Shown here piece after piece: positions 39,171-47,415 of a stretch of 64,000 nt of DNA; position 1 is the stretch's first letter, and every line of letters starts with the position of its first letter. The translations under genes were made by a program, and so were the position numbers. Source of the stretch: Microbacter sp. GSS18 (GTDB taxonomy: Bacteria; Actinomycetota; Actinomycetes; Actinomycetales; Microbacteriaceae). The notes under the pieces are model-generated. The model saw only the letters and a program-made list of their open reading frames with translations, made no database searches and had not been told where the DNA came from. The stretch is taken from positions 1,240,001 to 1,304,000 of the forward strand of contig CP119753.1 in assembly GCA_029319145.1 (NCBI GenBank), given 5' to 3'.

Positions 39171-40232
39171 CTACGAGGCGAGCTCCTGCGTGGCCTGCGC
39201 CCAGGCCGCGAGCTTCGCGGCCGCGGCACCGCTGTCGATCGCCGCCGCGGCGGCGTCCCGCGCCTCCGCCAGACGCTCGACGATGGGTCGCTGGGACTGG
39301 CCGGCATCCTGCGACAGCCGGTACGCGACGATGCCCGCGGCGGCGTTGAGCGTCACGATGTCACGGACCGGTCCGGGCTCGGCCGCGAAGACGCGATGGA
39401 CGATCGCGGCGTTGTGCTGCGGATCTCCGCCGAGGAGGTCGTCCAGGCTCGCCGGCGGGATGCCGAGGTCGCGAGGGTCGAGGTCGTGCTCGTGGACGTC
39501 GCCGCGGCTGACCTCCCACATCCGGCTGTGCCCGGTGGTCGTCAGCTCGTCCAGCCCGTCGTCGCCGCGGAACACCAGGGCGGTCGCACCTCGGGTACGG
39601 AACACGCCCGTGATGAGCGGCACGCGCGCGAGCTGGGCCACGCCGACGGCGTTGGCCTCGGCGCGCGCGGGGTTGCACAGCGGGCCCAGGAAGTTGAACA
39701 CCGTCGGCACGCCGAGCTCGGCGCGCACGGGTGCGGCATGGCGGAAGCCGGGGTGGAACGCCGCGGCGAAGGCGAACGTGATGCCCGTGCGCGCGAGCGT
39801 CTCGGCGACAGCATCCGGCGACAGCGACAGGTCGATGCCGAGCGCCGCCAGCACGTCCGACGAACCGGACTTCGAGCTCGCCGCGCGATTGCCGTGCTTG
39901 ACGACCGGGACGCCGGATGCCGCGGCCACGACCGCCGACATGGTCGAGATGTTGACCGTGCCCACGCGATCCCCGCCGGTGCCGACGATGTCGAGCACGC
40001 CGGCGTCCACCGGCAGCGGCAGCGCCGCCTCGAGGATCGCGTCGCGGAACCCGACGACCTCGTCGATCGTCTCGCCCTTGGCGCGAAGGGCGATCAGGAA
40101 CGCGGCGAGCTGCGCCGACGTCGCGCGACCGGCCATCACTTCGCGCATGGCCCACGTGGACTCCGACACGCTCAGATCGCGCCGGTCCAGGAGTGCCGTC
40201 AGGAGATTGGGCCAGGTGTACTGCTCCGCCAT
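39171..40232 (-). CDS. trpD: anthranilate phosphoribosyltransferase
   Basis: TrpD adds phosphoribose to anthranilate in tryptophan synthesis. The 353-aa product has GTGGDRVGTVNIST (PRPP loop, near residue 84), KHGNRAASSKSGSSDVL, and FNFLGPLCNPA. Length is normal. I chose ATG 40230-40232; upstream in-frame codons lack family similarity. A TAGGCT lies 8 nt before it. It is divergent from ctaE; no other trp gene is in the window, so trpD is isolated here, as in many Microbacteriaceae. Confidence 0.94.
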   Translation of the reverse strand: MAEQYTWPNLLTALLDRRDLSVSESTWAMREVMAGRATSAQLAAFLIALRAKGETIDEVVGFRDAILEAALPLPVDAGVLDIVGTGGDRVGTVNISTMSAVVAAASGVPVVKHGNRAASSKSGSSDVLAALGIDLSLSPDAVAETLARTGITFAFAAAFHPGFRHAAPVRAELGVPTVFNFLGPLCNPARAEANAVGVAQLARVPLITGVFRTRGATALVFRGDDGLDELTTTGHSRMWEVSRGDVHEHDLDPRDLGIPPASLDDLLGGDPQHNAAIVHRVFAAEPGPVRDIVTLNAAAGIVAYRLSQDAGQSQRPIVERLAEARDAAAAAIDSGAAAAKLAAWAQATQELAS

Positions 40233-40407
40233 GGATCTAGAGCCTAGCCGCGGTCCGCGTCGCGGACTTCCCGCATGACGCCGTGGACGCATTCAGGCTG
40301 GTCGCGGGGCCTTCTCAGCGGGCTCGCAGAGTACTCCGAGGCCGTGCTCAGACCGTTCCGAGGCAGAACCGTGATCGCCGATGCGAGAATCACCCGCCGA
40401 GTTCGGC

Positions 40408-40413
40408 CATAAT
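40408..40413 (+). promoter_or_regulatory. -10 element of ctaE-qcrCAB (leaderless type)
   Basis: CATAAT is followed by seven bases and then GTG 40421. An ATG at 40412 lies inside this hexamer, so if this is the promoter the GTG is the true start. Confidence 0.5.
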
Positions 40414-40420
40414 GGGGGAC

Positions 40421-41053
40421 GTGACGACCTCCACTGCGACCTATTCACAGGCGATGCGGTCCGTCAAGCGACCCGATCCGGTCGCCGTCGGGACCATCGT
40501 CTGGCTCGGCAGCGAGGTGATGTTCTTCGCGGGTCTCTTCGCGATCTACTTCACCCTCCGCAGCACTTCCCCCGAACTGTGGGCGGAGCGCACGGCGCTG
40601 CTCAACATCCCGTACGCCACCGTGAACACGATCATCCTGGTGCTGTCCTCGGTGACATGCCAGATGGGCGTCTTCGCGGCCGAGCGGTTCCAGCCGTACT
40701 CGACGCGCAAGCGCGGGTGGCTCGGCTGGGGCATGGTCGAGTGGTTCTGGCTGACCTTCGCCCTCGGCGCGATCTTCGTGTCGGGTCAGGTGTGGGAGTA
40801 CGCCCAGCTCGTCGCCGAGGGCATGCCGATCACGGCGGACTCGTACGCCTCGGCGTTCTACCTCACGACCGGCTTCCACGCCCTCCACGTCACCGGCGGC
40901 CTGATCGCCTTCCTCCTCGTGATCGGCCGCGCATACGCCGTCAAGAACTTCGGGCGCAAGGAGATGACGTCCTCGATCGTGGTGTCCTACTACTGGCACT
41001 TCGTCGACGTCGTCTGGATCGCCCTGTTCCTCGTCATCTACTTCCTCAAGTGA
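40421..41053 (+). CDS. ctaE: cytochrome c oxidase subunit III
   Basis: Subunit III of the aa3-type oxidase, an inner-membrane protein of 210 aa with about five membrane segments ([84 protein letters not shown]). Lack of the first two helices of the seven-helix form is normal in actinobacteria. GTG 40421 is preferred over ATG 40412 because of the promoter position. It is followed after 20 bp by qcrC; ctaE-qcrCAB is the standard actinobacterial supercomplex operon. Confidence 0.93.
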   Translation: MTTSTATYSQAMRSVKRPDPVAVGTIVWLGSEVMFFAGLFAIYFTLRSTSPELWAERTALLNIPYATVNTIILVLSSVTCQMGVFAAERFQPYSTRKRGWLGWGMVEWFWLTFALGAIFVSGQVWEYAQLVAEGMPITADSYASAFYLTTGFHALHVTGGLIAFLLVIGRAYAVKNFGRKEMTSSIVVSYYWHFVDVVWIALFLVIYFLK

Positions 41054-41073
41054 GAGCGGAGCTGAACCACCAC

Positions 41074-41877
41074 ATGGCACGAGCAACGAAGCGCCGCTCC
41101 CACGGCCGCCGCAGCCCCTGGGCCGCCGCGGCCCTGATCGGCGTCGGACTGCTGATCACCGGAGGCGCCTACGCCGGCGCGTCCGCCGCGATGGCCGCGA
41201 CGAGCGAGCCCACGGCGGTGAGCACCGCGCTGACGGCCGAAGACGGCGAGAAGCTGTTCCAGGCCAACTGCGCCACCTGCCACGGGCTCGACCTCGAGGG
41301 CACGCCCGACGGTCCCTCGCTGTACGGCGTGGGCGAGCTGGCGGTGCACTTCCAGGTGAGCACCGGACGCATGCCGCTCCAGGCGCAGGCGCCGCAGGCT
41401 CCGCAGAAGCCGGTGCAGTTCACCGAAGAGCAGATCGCCGCGATGGGCGCCTACGTGCAGGAGGTCGCACCGGGCCCGAGCTACCCGTCCGAGGAGATCC
41501 TCGACGGCGAAGGCGACGTCGCCGAGGGCGGCGAGCTCTTCCGCATCAACTGCGCCATGTGCCACAACGTCGCCGGCGCCGGCGGTGCCCTGACCGAGGG
41601 CAAGTACGCCCCGGCCCTCCACACCACCACGCCGCTGAACATGTATGCCGCGATGGTCACCGGTCCGCAGAACATGCCGGTCTTCAACGACATGACGCTG
41701 ACGACCGAGGAGAAGCGCGACATCATCTCGTACCTGCTGTTCCTGCAGGAGAACGAGTCCGCCGGCGGCTTCAGCCTCGGCTCGCTGGGCCCCGTCTCCG
41801 AGGGCCTGTTCATCTGGATCTTCGGCATCGGCTCGCTGATCGCCATCACCGTGTGGATCACGGCGAAATCCAACTGA
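41074..41877 (+). CDS. qcrC: cytochrome bc1 complex diheme cytochrome c subunit
   Basis: QcrC (cytochrome cc) passes electrons from the Rieske centre to the oxidase inside the bc1-aa3 supercomplex. The 267-aa product has an N-terminal signal-anchor (about 16-40), two cytochrome c domains with heme-binding CATCH and CAMCH motifs, and a C-terminal membrane segment (GLFIWIFGIGSLIAITVWI). Axial methionine candidates lie in GRMPLQ and QNMPVF. It should face the outside of the membrane. ATG 41074 has GGAGC about 11 nt upstream. Confidence 0.94.
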   Translation: MARATKRRSHGRRSPWAAAALIGVGLLITGGAYAGASAAMAATSEPTAVSTALTAEDGEKLFQANCATCHGLDLEGTPDGPSLYGVGELAVHFQVSTGRMPLQAQAPQAPQKPVQFTEEQIAAMGAYVQEVAPGPSYPSEEILDGEGDVAEGGELFRINCAMCHNVAGAGGALTEGKYAPALHTTTPLNMYAAMVTGPQNMPVFNDMTLTTEEKRDIISYLLFLQENESAGGFSLGSLGPVSEGLFIWIFGIGSLIAITVWITAKSN

Positions 41878-41920
41878 TCGACGTACCACACACGCAGCAG
41901 AAGAACTGACGAGGAGCAGA

Positions 41921-43000
41921 ATGTCACACGAGGAAGATCCGCTCGAGCACGAGAGGGCTTCGTGGAAGCCTTCCGCCGGGCTCGCGGTAGCGGTCACCGA
42001 CCCCGTGCAGAACCCGGGACTTCCGCCTCACCGCGAGCGGATGACCGACCAGGACCCCGCCGCGATGAAGCGCGCCGTCCGCACGGTCTACACCCTGTTC
42101 TACGTCTCGGTCGCGGCGAGCATCTGGGCCATCGCGGCCTACATGCTGTTCCCGATCGAGAGCGGCGCGATCGTCGACATCCGCTACAACAACCTGTTCA
42201 TCGGCCTCGGCATCGCTCTGGCGCTGCTGGCGATCGGCATCGGCGCGATCCACTGGTCGAAGGCGATCATGTCCGACAAGGAGTTCGTCGAGCCCCGCCA
42301 CGCGACGCGCGGCCGGGACACCACGCGCGAAGCCGCCATCCAGGCGTTCGCCGAGGCGAACGAGGAGTCGGGCTTCGGGCGCCGCGCCATGGTGCGCAAC
42401 TCCCTCATCGCGGCCGTCGTCGCCTCGGTGGCCCCGGGCATCGTGCTGTTCCGCGGCCTGGCGCCCTTCAACAGCGCCGAGAACCCCATCGCCGGCGACC
42501 CCGTCGCGCTCCTGAGCCACACGATGTGGGAGGAGGGCATGCACCTCGCCCACGACCCGTCGGGTGAGCGCATCCGCGCCGCAGACCTGACGCTGGGCTC
42601 GGCCGTGCACGTCATCCCCGAGCCCCTCGCCGAGGTCTCGCACAGCGAGGGCTACCTCGAGGAGAAGGCCAAGGCGCTCGTGCTCCTCGTCCGCCTGCTC
42701 CCCGAGCAGCTCATCGAGCCCGAGGACCGCGCCGACTGGTCGTACAACGGCATCGTGGCGTATTCGAAGGTCTGCACCCACGTCGGCTGCCCGGTCGCCC
42801 TGTACGAGCAGCAGACGCACCACCTGCTGTGCCCGTGCCACCAGTCGCAGTTCGACGTCACCGACCAGGCCAAGGTCATCTTCGGCCCGGCTGCCCGTCC
42901 GCTGCCGCAGCTGCCCATCACCGTCGACGACGAGGGCTACCTGGTCGCCCGCAGCGACTTCCAAGAACCCGTCGGCCCGAGCTTCTGGGAGCGTCATTGA
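41921..43000 (+). CDS. qcrA: cytochrome bc1 complex Rieske iron-sulfur subunit
   Basis: The 359-aa Rieske protein has the 2Fe-2S ligands in CTHVGC and CPCHQSQF (about residues 284-310) and three membrane segments in its first 190 residues, which is the actinobacterial form (most other bacteria have one). The disulfide cysteines are in the same two motifs. A strong ribosome binding site (GACGAGGAGC) precedes ATG 41921. Its stop overlaps the qcrB TTG start (TTGA), so both proteins are probably made in fixed ratio. Confidence 0.95.
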   Translation: MSHEEDPLEHERASWKPSAGLAVAVTDPVQNPGLPPHRERMTDQDPAAMKRAVRTVYTLFYVSVAASIWAIAAYMLFPIESGAIVDIRYNNLFIGLGIALALLAIGIGAIHWSKAIMSDKEFVEPRHATRGRDTTREAAIQAFAEANEESGFGRRAMVRNSLIAAVVASVAPGIVLFRGLAPFNSAENPIAGDPVALLSHTMWEEGMHLAHDPSGERIRAADLTLGSAVHVIPEPLAEVSHSEGYLEEKAKALVLLVRLLPEQLIEPEDRADWSYNGIVAYSKVCTHVGCPVALYEQQTHHLLCPCHQSQFDVTDQAKVIFGPAARPLPQLPITVDDEGYLVARSDFQEPVGPSFWERH

Positions 43001-44829
43001 GTACCGCCACTGTCCCCGAGGGGCCGACGACCACGTCGGCTGACCGCGACAAGCCCCTGGGCGGCCGGTTCGTCGGCTGGGCGTCGAACTACATCGACGA
43101 GCGCACCAGCCTGTCGGGCATGGTCAAGGAGCTCGGTCGCAAGATCTTCCCCGACCACTGGTCGTTCATGCTCGGCGAGATCGCTCTGTGGAGCTTCGTC
43201 GTCGTTCTGCTGTCGGGAACCTTCCTGACGTTCTTCTTCGATGCGTCGATGACCGAGACGCACTACGAGGGCGCCTACCTGCCGATGCGAGGCATCGAGA
43301 TGTCGGCCGCGATGGCCTCGACGCTCGAGATCTCGTTCGACATCCGCGGCGGCCTGCTGGTTCGCCAGATGCACCACTGGGCCGCGCTCGTCTTCGTCGC
43401 CGGCATCGGCGTGCACATGCTGCGCGTCTTCTTCACCGGCGCTTTCCGCAAGCCGCGCGAGCTGAACTGGGTCATCGGCTTCGTCCTGTTCATCCTGGCG
43501 ATGGGCGAGGGCTTCACCGGGTACTCGCTTCCGGACGACGTCCTCTCGGGCAACGGCCTGCGCATCATCGACGGCATGATCAAGGGCATCCCGCTCATCG
43601 GAACGTGGACCTCGTTCCTGCTGTTCGGCGGCGAGTTCCCCGGCACCGAGATCGTGGGACGCCTGTACGCGCTCCACATCCTGCTGCTCCCGGCGATCCT
43701 CGTCGGCCTGCTGCTGCTTCACCTCATGCTGATGGTGATCAACAAGCACACGCAGTTCGCCGGCCCCGCGCGCACGAACAGCAACGTCGTCGGCTACCCG
43801 ATGATGCCGGTCTACATGTCGAAGATGGGTGGCTTCTTCTTCATCACCTTCGGCGTGATCGTCCTGATCGCCTCGCTGTTCACGATCAACCCGATCTGGA
43901 ACTACGGCCCGTACGACCCCTCGCCGGTGTCCGCGGGAACGCAGCCGGACTGGTACATCGGATTCGCCGACGGCGCCCTGCGTCTCGTGCCGCCCCACTG
44001 GGAGTTCGTGTTCCTCGACCGCACGTGGTCGTTCAACATCCTGGTGCCTCTCGCCGTGATCGGGATCTTCATCATCCTGGTGCTGCTGTATCCCTTCATC
44101 GAGGCGTGGATCACCGGTGACAAGCGCGAGCACCACATCGCCCAGCGTCCCCGCAACGCGGCGACCCGCACCGCCATCGGCGCCGCCGGCGTCACCTTCT
44201 ACGCGGTCCTGTGGGCGGCGGCATCCTCCGACATCATCGCGACCCACTTCTGGCTCACGATGGAGGGCGTCATCCATACGCTCCAGGCGCTGCTGTTCCT
44301 GGGGCCGATCATCGCCTACTTCGTCACGAAGCGGATCAGCATCGCGCTCCAGCGCAAGGATCGCGAGATCGCGCTGCACGGCTACGAGTCCGGCCGCATC
44401 GTCCGCCTGCCCGGCGGCGAGTTCATCGAGGTGCACCAGCCGGTCGACGAGTACGAGCTCTACAAGCTCGTCGACGTGGAGACCTACGCGCCGCTCGTCG
44501 TGCGCCCGAATGCACGCGGCCGCATCGCCTGGCACCAGAACCTGCGGGCGTCGATCTCGCGCTGGTTCTTCGAGGACCGCTTGTCGCCGGTCACGCAGGC
44601 CGAGATCGAAGAAGCGCGCGCCCACCAGGCCCACGCCCTCGAGCATATGGCCGCTGAGGAGGACGCCGAGATCCAGGCCGCCCACGAGCGCGCCGGTGTT
44701 CCCGACGCACCTCACGTGCCGATCGACGACGGCCACCACGGCGAGACGGCGAACCGCCCCTCGAACGTGATCGTCCCCGAGCCGGAGCCCGGCGCGCCCA
44801 AGAACCGCGAGAAGGACAAGGACCAGTAG
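42997..44829 (+). CDS. qcrB: cytochrome bc1 complex cytochrome b subunit
   Basis: QcrB carries hemes b and the quinone sites. The 610-aa product has at least eight membrane helices; heme ligand histidines are in RQMHHWAALVFVAGIGVHML and ALHILLLPAILVGLLLLHL, and the Qo-site motif PDWY is present (QPDWYIGF). A long hydrophilic tail of about 130 residues after the last helices is typical of actinobacteria. The start is TTG 42997, which overlaps the qcrA stop; no alternative in-frame start fits the family N-terminus. A strong terminator follows at 44863. Confidence 0.95.
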   Translation: MSTATVPEGPTTTSADRDKPLGGRFVGWASNYIDERTSLSGMVKELGRKIFPDHWSFMLGEIALWSFVVVLLSGTFLTFFFDASMTETHYEGAYLPMRGIEMSAAMASTLEISFDIRGGLLVRQMHHWAALVFVAGIGVHMLRVFFTGAFRKPRELNWVIGFVLFILAMGEGFTGYSLPDDVLSGNGLRIIDGMIKGIPLIGTWTSFLLFGGEFPGTEIVGRLYALHILLLPAILVGLLLLHLMLMVINKHTQFAGPARTNSNVVGYPMMPVYMSKMGGFFFITFGVIVLIASLFTINPIWNYGPYDPSPVSAGTQPDWYIGFADGALRLVPPHWEFVFLDRTWSFNILVPLAVIGIFIILVLLYPFIEAWITGDKREHHIAQRPRNAATRTAIGAAGVTFYAVLWAAASSDIIATHFWLTMEGVIHTLQALLFLGPIIAYFVTKRISIALQRKDREIALHGYESGRIVRLPGGEFIEVHQPVDEYELYKLVDVETYAPLVVRPNARGRIAWHQNLRASISRWFFEDRLSPVTQAEIEEARAHQAHALEHMAAEEDAEIQAAHERAGVPDAPHVPIDDGHHGETANRPSNVIVPEPEPGAPKNREKDKDQ

Positions 44830-44862
44830 TCCGCTCCCCCGCGAAACGGCAGTAATCGCACG

Positions 44863-44901
44863 GCGCCTGGCGCTCCTCGACACGAGGACGCCAGGCGCTT
44901 T
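44863..44901 (+). terminator. intrinsic terminator after qcrB
   Basis: GCGCCTGGCG pairs with CGCCAGGCGC, with an inner stem TCCTCG/CGAGGA, followed by TTT. It ends the ctaE-qcrCAB operon 34 bp after the qcrB stop. Confidence 0.85.
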
Positions 44902-44905
44902 GCCG

Positions 44906-44911
44906 TACGGT
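44906..44911 (+). promoter_or_regulatory. -10 element of the rhodanese gene (leaderless type)
   Basis: TACGGT is followed by seven bases and then ATG 44919, directly behind the qcrB terminator. Confidence 0.55.
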
Positions 44912-44918
44912 GGCGAGC

Positions 44919-45413
44919 ATGACAGACGCCCTCGCGCACTTCTCCGCCAAGCTCGAGCACGAGACCGACGCCTCGGACGTGTATGCCGCTCAGAAGGCCG
45001 GCGACGCCTTCGTCCTCATCGACACGCGCAGCGCCGACGCCTGGGCTCAGGGGCGCATCGTGGGCGCTGTGCACATGCCGTACCGCGACATCGCAGAGCG
45101 TGCTCCCCGTGAGCTCGACCCCGCCGTGCCGGTCGTCGTCTACTGCTGGAGCCCCGGCTGCAACGCCGGCGACAAGGGCGCCGTCGAGTTCGCCAAGCTC
45201 GGCTATGCCGTCAAGCTCATGATCGGCGGGTACGAGTACTGGGTGCGCGAAGGGCAGCCGACCGAGAACGACGAAGGTCCGCTCCCCCGCGTGTTCGACC
45301 CGCAGGTGATGGTCGTGCGGGCCCGGGAGCTTCGGCCTGACACTGTCGACGACGCTCGAATCTGGGGCCGATGTGACGGCTTGGTTTCCAGTGGTCATCG
45401 CAACCGAGGGTGA
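44919..45413 (+). CDS. rhodanese-like domain protein, 3' end replaced by an IS element
   Basis: The 164-aa frame encodes a rhodanese domain (DVYAAQKAGDAFVLIDTRSA, GAVHMPYRDI, then the active-site loop CWSPGCNAGDKGA). Rhodaneses transfer sulfur with the loop cysteine; C-W-S-P-G-C-N is seen here. Host sequence ends at 45343, after about 141 codons; the last 23 residues (from about TVDDARIWGR) are read from the left end of the IS30 element and stop there. The catalytic domain looks complete, so the protein may still work with a changed tail. The original 3' end cannot be rebuilt with certainty. Confidence 0.75.
   Translation: MTDALAHFSAKLEHETDASDVYAAQKAGDAFVLIDTRSADAWAQGRIVGAVHMPYRDIAERAPRELDPAVPVVVYCWSPGCNAGDKGAVEFAKLGYAVKLMIGGYEYWVREGQPTENDEGPLPRVFDPQVMVVRARELRPDTVDDARIWGRCDGLVSSGHRNRG
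45338..45343. repeat. left target-site repeat TGACAC
   Basis: TGACAC stands directly before the left IS end (TGTCGACG). The same six bases follow the right IS end at 46715-46720. This is the expected footprint of a transposition event. Confidence 0.6.
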
Positions 45414-46714
45414 TTCTCGGAGGCTAGCAGCGTTGCGAAGAGGTCTGCAGGGGCACGGTCGTGGAGGGTGATTCGAGGGCGGTCGGGGAGTTCGTTCTCG
45501 ACGCGCGCGAGGTCGCGTGGTGTGTGGACGGCGAGGTTCGTCGACTTCGGAAAGTACTGTCGAAGCAGCCCATTCATGTTCTCGTTGCTGCCGCGTTGCC
45601 AGGGGCTCGCGGCGTCGCAGAAGAAGATCCGGGTCCCGGTGTCGGCGGTCACATCGAGGTGCCTGGCCATTTCGGTGCCCTGATCCCAGGTGAGGGTGCG
45701 GCGTAGCGGCGGCGGGAGCTCGTTGAGTGCGGTCACGAGCGCGCGATGCAACGCAGTCGAGTCGTGGCCGGGCAGGTGGAGCAGCTTGACGAACCGTGTC
45801 CGTCGTTCCACGAGTGTCCCGATCGCGGACCGGTTGTGGGGTCCGACGATGAGGTCCCCCTCCCAATGTCCCGGCGTGGTCCGGTCGGTTGGGTCGAACC
45901 CGCGTTCGTGAATCGACAGCATCGGCTGCGCGAACCGGCGTCCCGCTCGGATCTGCCGGGTGTGTCCCCGCCGATGATCTCGCCCGGTCCGCAGTGGCGA
46001 CGGCCCCGGTTTCCGTACCAGCCCGGACCCAGGGCGGTAGATCGCGAGATAGATCGACTCCGTCGCCAAGCGCATCGTCGGATCATGTGGGAACGACGTC
46101 CTCAGCGCGCGGCTGATCTGCTGCGGACTCCACCGCGCCTTCAGCTTCTTCTTCACGAACACCTGCAACGCCGGCGTCGTCGCGAGCTTCAGCGGCCGTG
46201 TCCGACGCCGCCGCGCGGCGGCAAGGCTCTGCGCGTGGAACGGCCGGTACTGGCCGGTGTGGTGCGCGTTTCGGCGCAGTTCCCTGCTGATCGTTGACGC
46301 CGAACGTCCCAAACGCGCACCGATGGCCGTCGGGCCCATCCCCGTGCTGGCGAGATCGGCGATCTGAACCCGTTCATCCTCTGAAAGGAACCTGGGTGAG
46401 ATAGGGCGCAGCGCAAGCGGCTCGAGAGGTAGCACGACCTTCACCGTGCCATCCTTCAGGCGGACCGTCGCGCCGTTCTTCCAGCGTTGCGCGGACGAAC
46501 GACTCACGCCAAGCTCGATCGCCGCGGCCCTGACCGACCAGCCCTGCGCGAGCAACTCCATGAACCTGCGCCGCGCCAACGACAGCGGCCGCCGACCCGG
46601 ACCCTTCGGCACCCGACGAGATGACATGTGAGAACCCCTTCCTCGCGGCCCTCGTTGCGACCGTCACTGGAAACCACCCCGTCGCTATGGCCTCACTTTC
46701 GAGCGTCGCCTACA
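45344..46714 (-). mobile_element. IS30-family insertion sequence, 1371 bp
   Basis: One transposase gene fills the element. The ends read TGTCGACGACGCTCGAA (left) and, reversed, TGTAGGCGACGCTCGAA (right). The inverted repeat can be followed for about 50 bp with scattered mismatches, including a perfect GGTTTCCAGTG in both ends. The element is flanked by TGACAC on both sides. Repeats this long and a 6-bp target repeat are larger than the 20-30 bp and 2-3 bp usual for IS30. An intact frame and well-matched ends suggest a recent, possibly active copy. It lies in the convergent gap between qcrB and ctaF. Confidence 0.85.
45395..46627 (-). CDS. IS30 family transposase
   Basis: The 410-aa DDE transposase has an N-terminal helix-turn-helix region (VRAAAIELGVSRSSAQRW; LASTGMGPTAIGARLGRSAS), a second DNA-binding part typical of IS30 (TISRELRRN), and a catalytic core with HWEGDLIVG (first D), TWDQGTEM (second D) and WQRGSNENMNG (E). 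ATG 46625-46627 is the first start; the frame is complete with no break. It is read on the minus strand, opposite to the rhodanese gene. Confidence 0.93.
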   Translation of the reverse strand: MSSRRVPKGPGRRPLSLARRRFMELLAQGWSVRAAAIELGVSRSSAQRWKNGATVRLKDGTVKVVLPLEPLALRPISPRFLSEDERVQIADLASTGMGPTAIGARLGRSASTISRELRRNAHHTGQYRPFHAQSLAAARRRRTRPLKLATTPALQVFVKKKLKARWSPQQISRALRTSFPHDPTMRLATESIYLAIYRPGSGLVRKPGPSPLRTGRDHRRGHTRQIRAGRRFAQPMLSIHERGFDPTDRTTPGHWEGDLIVGPHNRSAIGTLVERRTRFVKLLHLPGHDSTALHRALVTALNELPPPLRRTLTWDQGTEMARHLDVTADTGTRIFFCDAASPWQRGSNENMNGLLRQYFPKSTNLAVHTPRDLARVENELPDRPRITLHDRAPADLFATLLASENHPRLR

Positions 46715-46720
46715 TGACAC
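46715..46720. repeat. right target-site repeat TGACAC
   Basis: This repeat follows the right IS end (GTCGCCTACA) and matches the six bases before the left end. Confidence 0.6.
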
Positions 46721-46965
46721 CGCCCGCAGAACGCCCGGCTCCACCGCGAGCCGGTCGGGTGGCGCTCCGCGCCGCAACACGTGCCGGACGCGACAAGCAG
46801 CGCCCAGGATGCCCTCGTCGCCATGCCTCACGTGGCGCTCATTGCCGCTGACGGGGCGCTGAGCGACCAGACGCGCCAACTGAGGTACGGGGTGCAGGAC
46901 GCGCACCCGCAGCCGCGCTGCTGACCGAAGCGGCCACGGTGCCGACCGGAGTGATCCCACTGATC
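46721..46965. other. non-coding or decayed sequence right of the IS element
   Basis: If the IS and one TGACAC are removed, the rhodanese frame joins here and runs on for about 57 codons into a low-complexity basic stretch (ARRTPGSTASRSGG), unlike a normal rhodanese end. Another plus frame reads DALVAMPHVALIAADGALSDQ, which could be a gene remnant. I recognise no functional gene. Confidence 0.35.
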
Positions 46966-47092
46966 GGTCGGGAGTGCCCCGCCGCCCGCAAGTGCGCCCC
47001 GCAGGTTCAGAGTGCCCGCAGGTTCGGGAGTGCCCGCAGGTTCGGAAGTGCTCGCAGGGTCCGGAGTGCCCCCATGGTCGGGAGTGCCCCCC
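46966..47092. repeat. degenerate tandem repeat, about 18-bp unit, about 7 copies
   Basis: Units follow the pattern GGTTCGGGAGTGCCCGCA with changes in most copies; the best are at 47012-47050. Period is 17-18 bp. On the plus strand the units could be read as a repeated QVRECP-like peptide, but no ribosome binding site or family supports a gene. Confidence 0.65.
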
Positions 47093-47256
47093 GCGCCGTC
47101 GTGAGCGCGCCAGCAGCAGCCCAGAGCTCCCCCAACTGGTCAGGAGCCGCGCTCAGCGCTCCGGAGAGCCCTCTGAGCGACCCGGAGGCCCCTGAAGGCG
47201 GTTTGCTTCACCGGCACGGACACCCCCGCCCGCAGACGAGCGTAGACGCGTACGAG

Positions 47257-47345
47257 CCCAGCAATCCGCGTTCGTCCCCGCCCAGCAGTCACCGCGCGCC
47301 CACGCCCAGCAGTCACGGCGTGCCCACACCCAGCAGTCAGCGCGC
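47257..47345. repeat. tandem repeat, 24-bp period, 4 copies
   Basis: The core CCCAGCAGTCAC (CCCAGCAATC in the first copy) starts at 47257, 47281, 47305 and 47329. In one minus frame the units read as an eight-residue repeat with DCW, but no start signal or family makes this a likely gene. It precedes the ctaF terminator. Confidence 0.7.
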
Positions 47346-47360
47346 CCCCGCACCACGAAA

Positions 47361-47397
47361 GAGCGCCGGCACGGCCTTCAAGGCCGTGCCGGCGCTC
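47361..47397 (-). terminator. intrinsic terminator after ctaF
   Basis: GAGCGCCGGCACGGCC pairs exactly with GGCCGTGCCGGCGCTC, and on the minus strand TTT follows. It ends the ctaC-ctaD-ctaF unit 19 bp after the ctaF stop. Confidence 0.85.
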
Positions 47398-47415
47398 TGC
47401 GCGGATCGAGTCGGA

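Noticed and set aside
39171..40292. Upstream start for trpD at 40292
   Set aside because: The extra 20 residues are arginine- and glycine-rich with no family match; ATG 40232 gives the normal N-terminus.
46685..46960. Minus-strand 91-codon frame overlapping the right IS end
   Set aside because: It crosses the IS border, has no ribosome binding site and no recognisable motif.
46966..47345. Possible CRISPR array
   Set aside because: Repeat units are 17-24 bp, degenerate and directly adjacent without unique spacers, and no cas gene is nearby.
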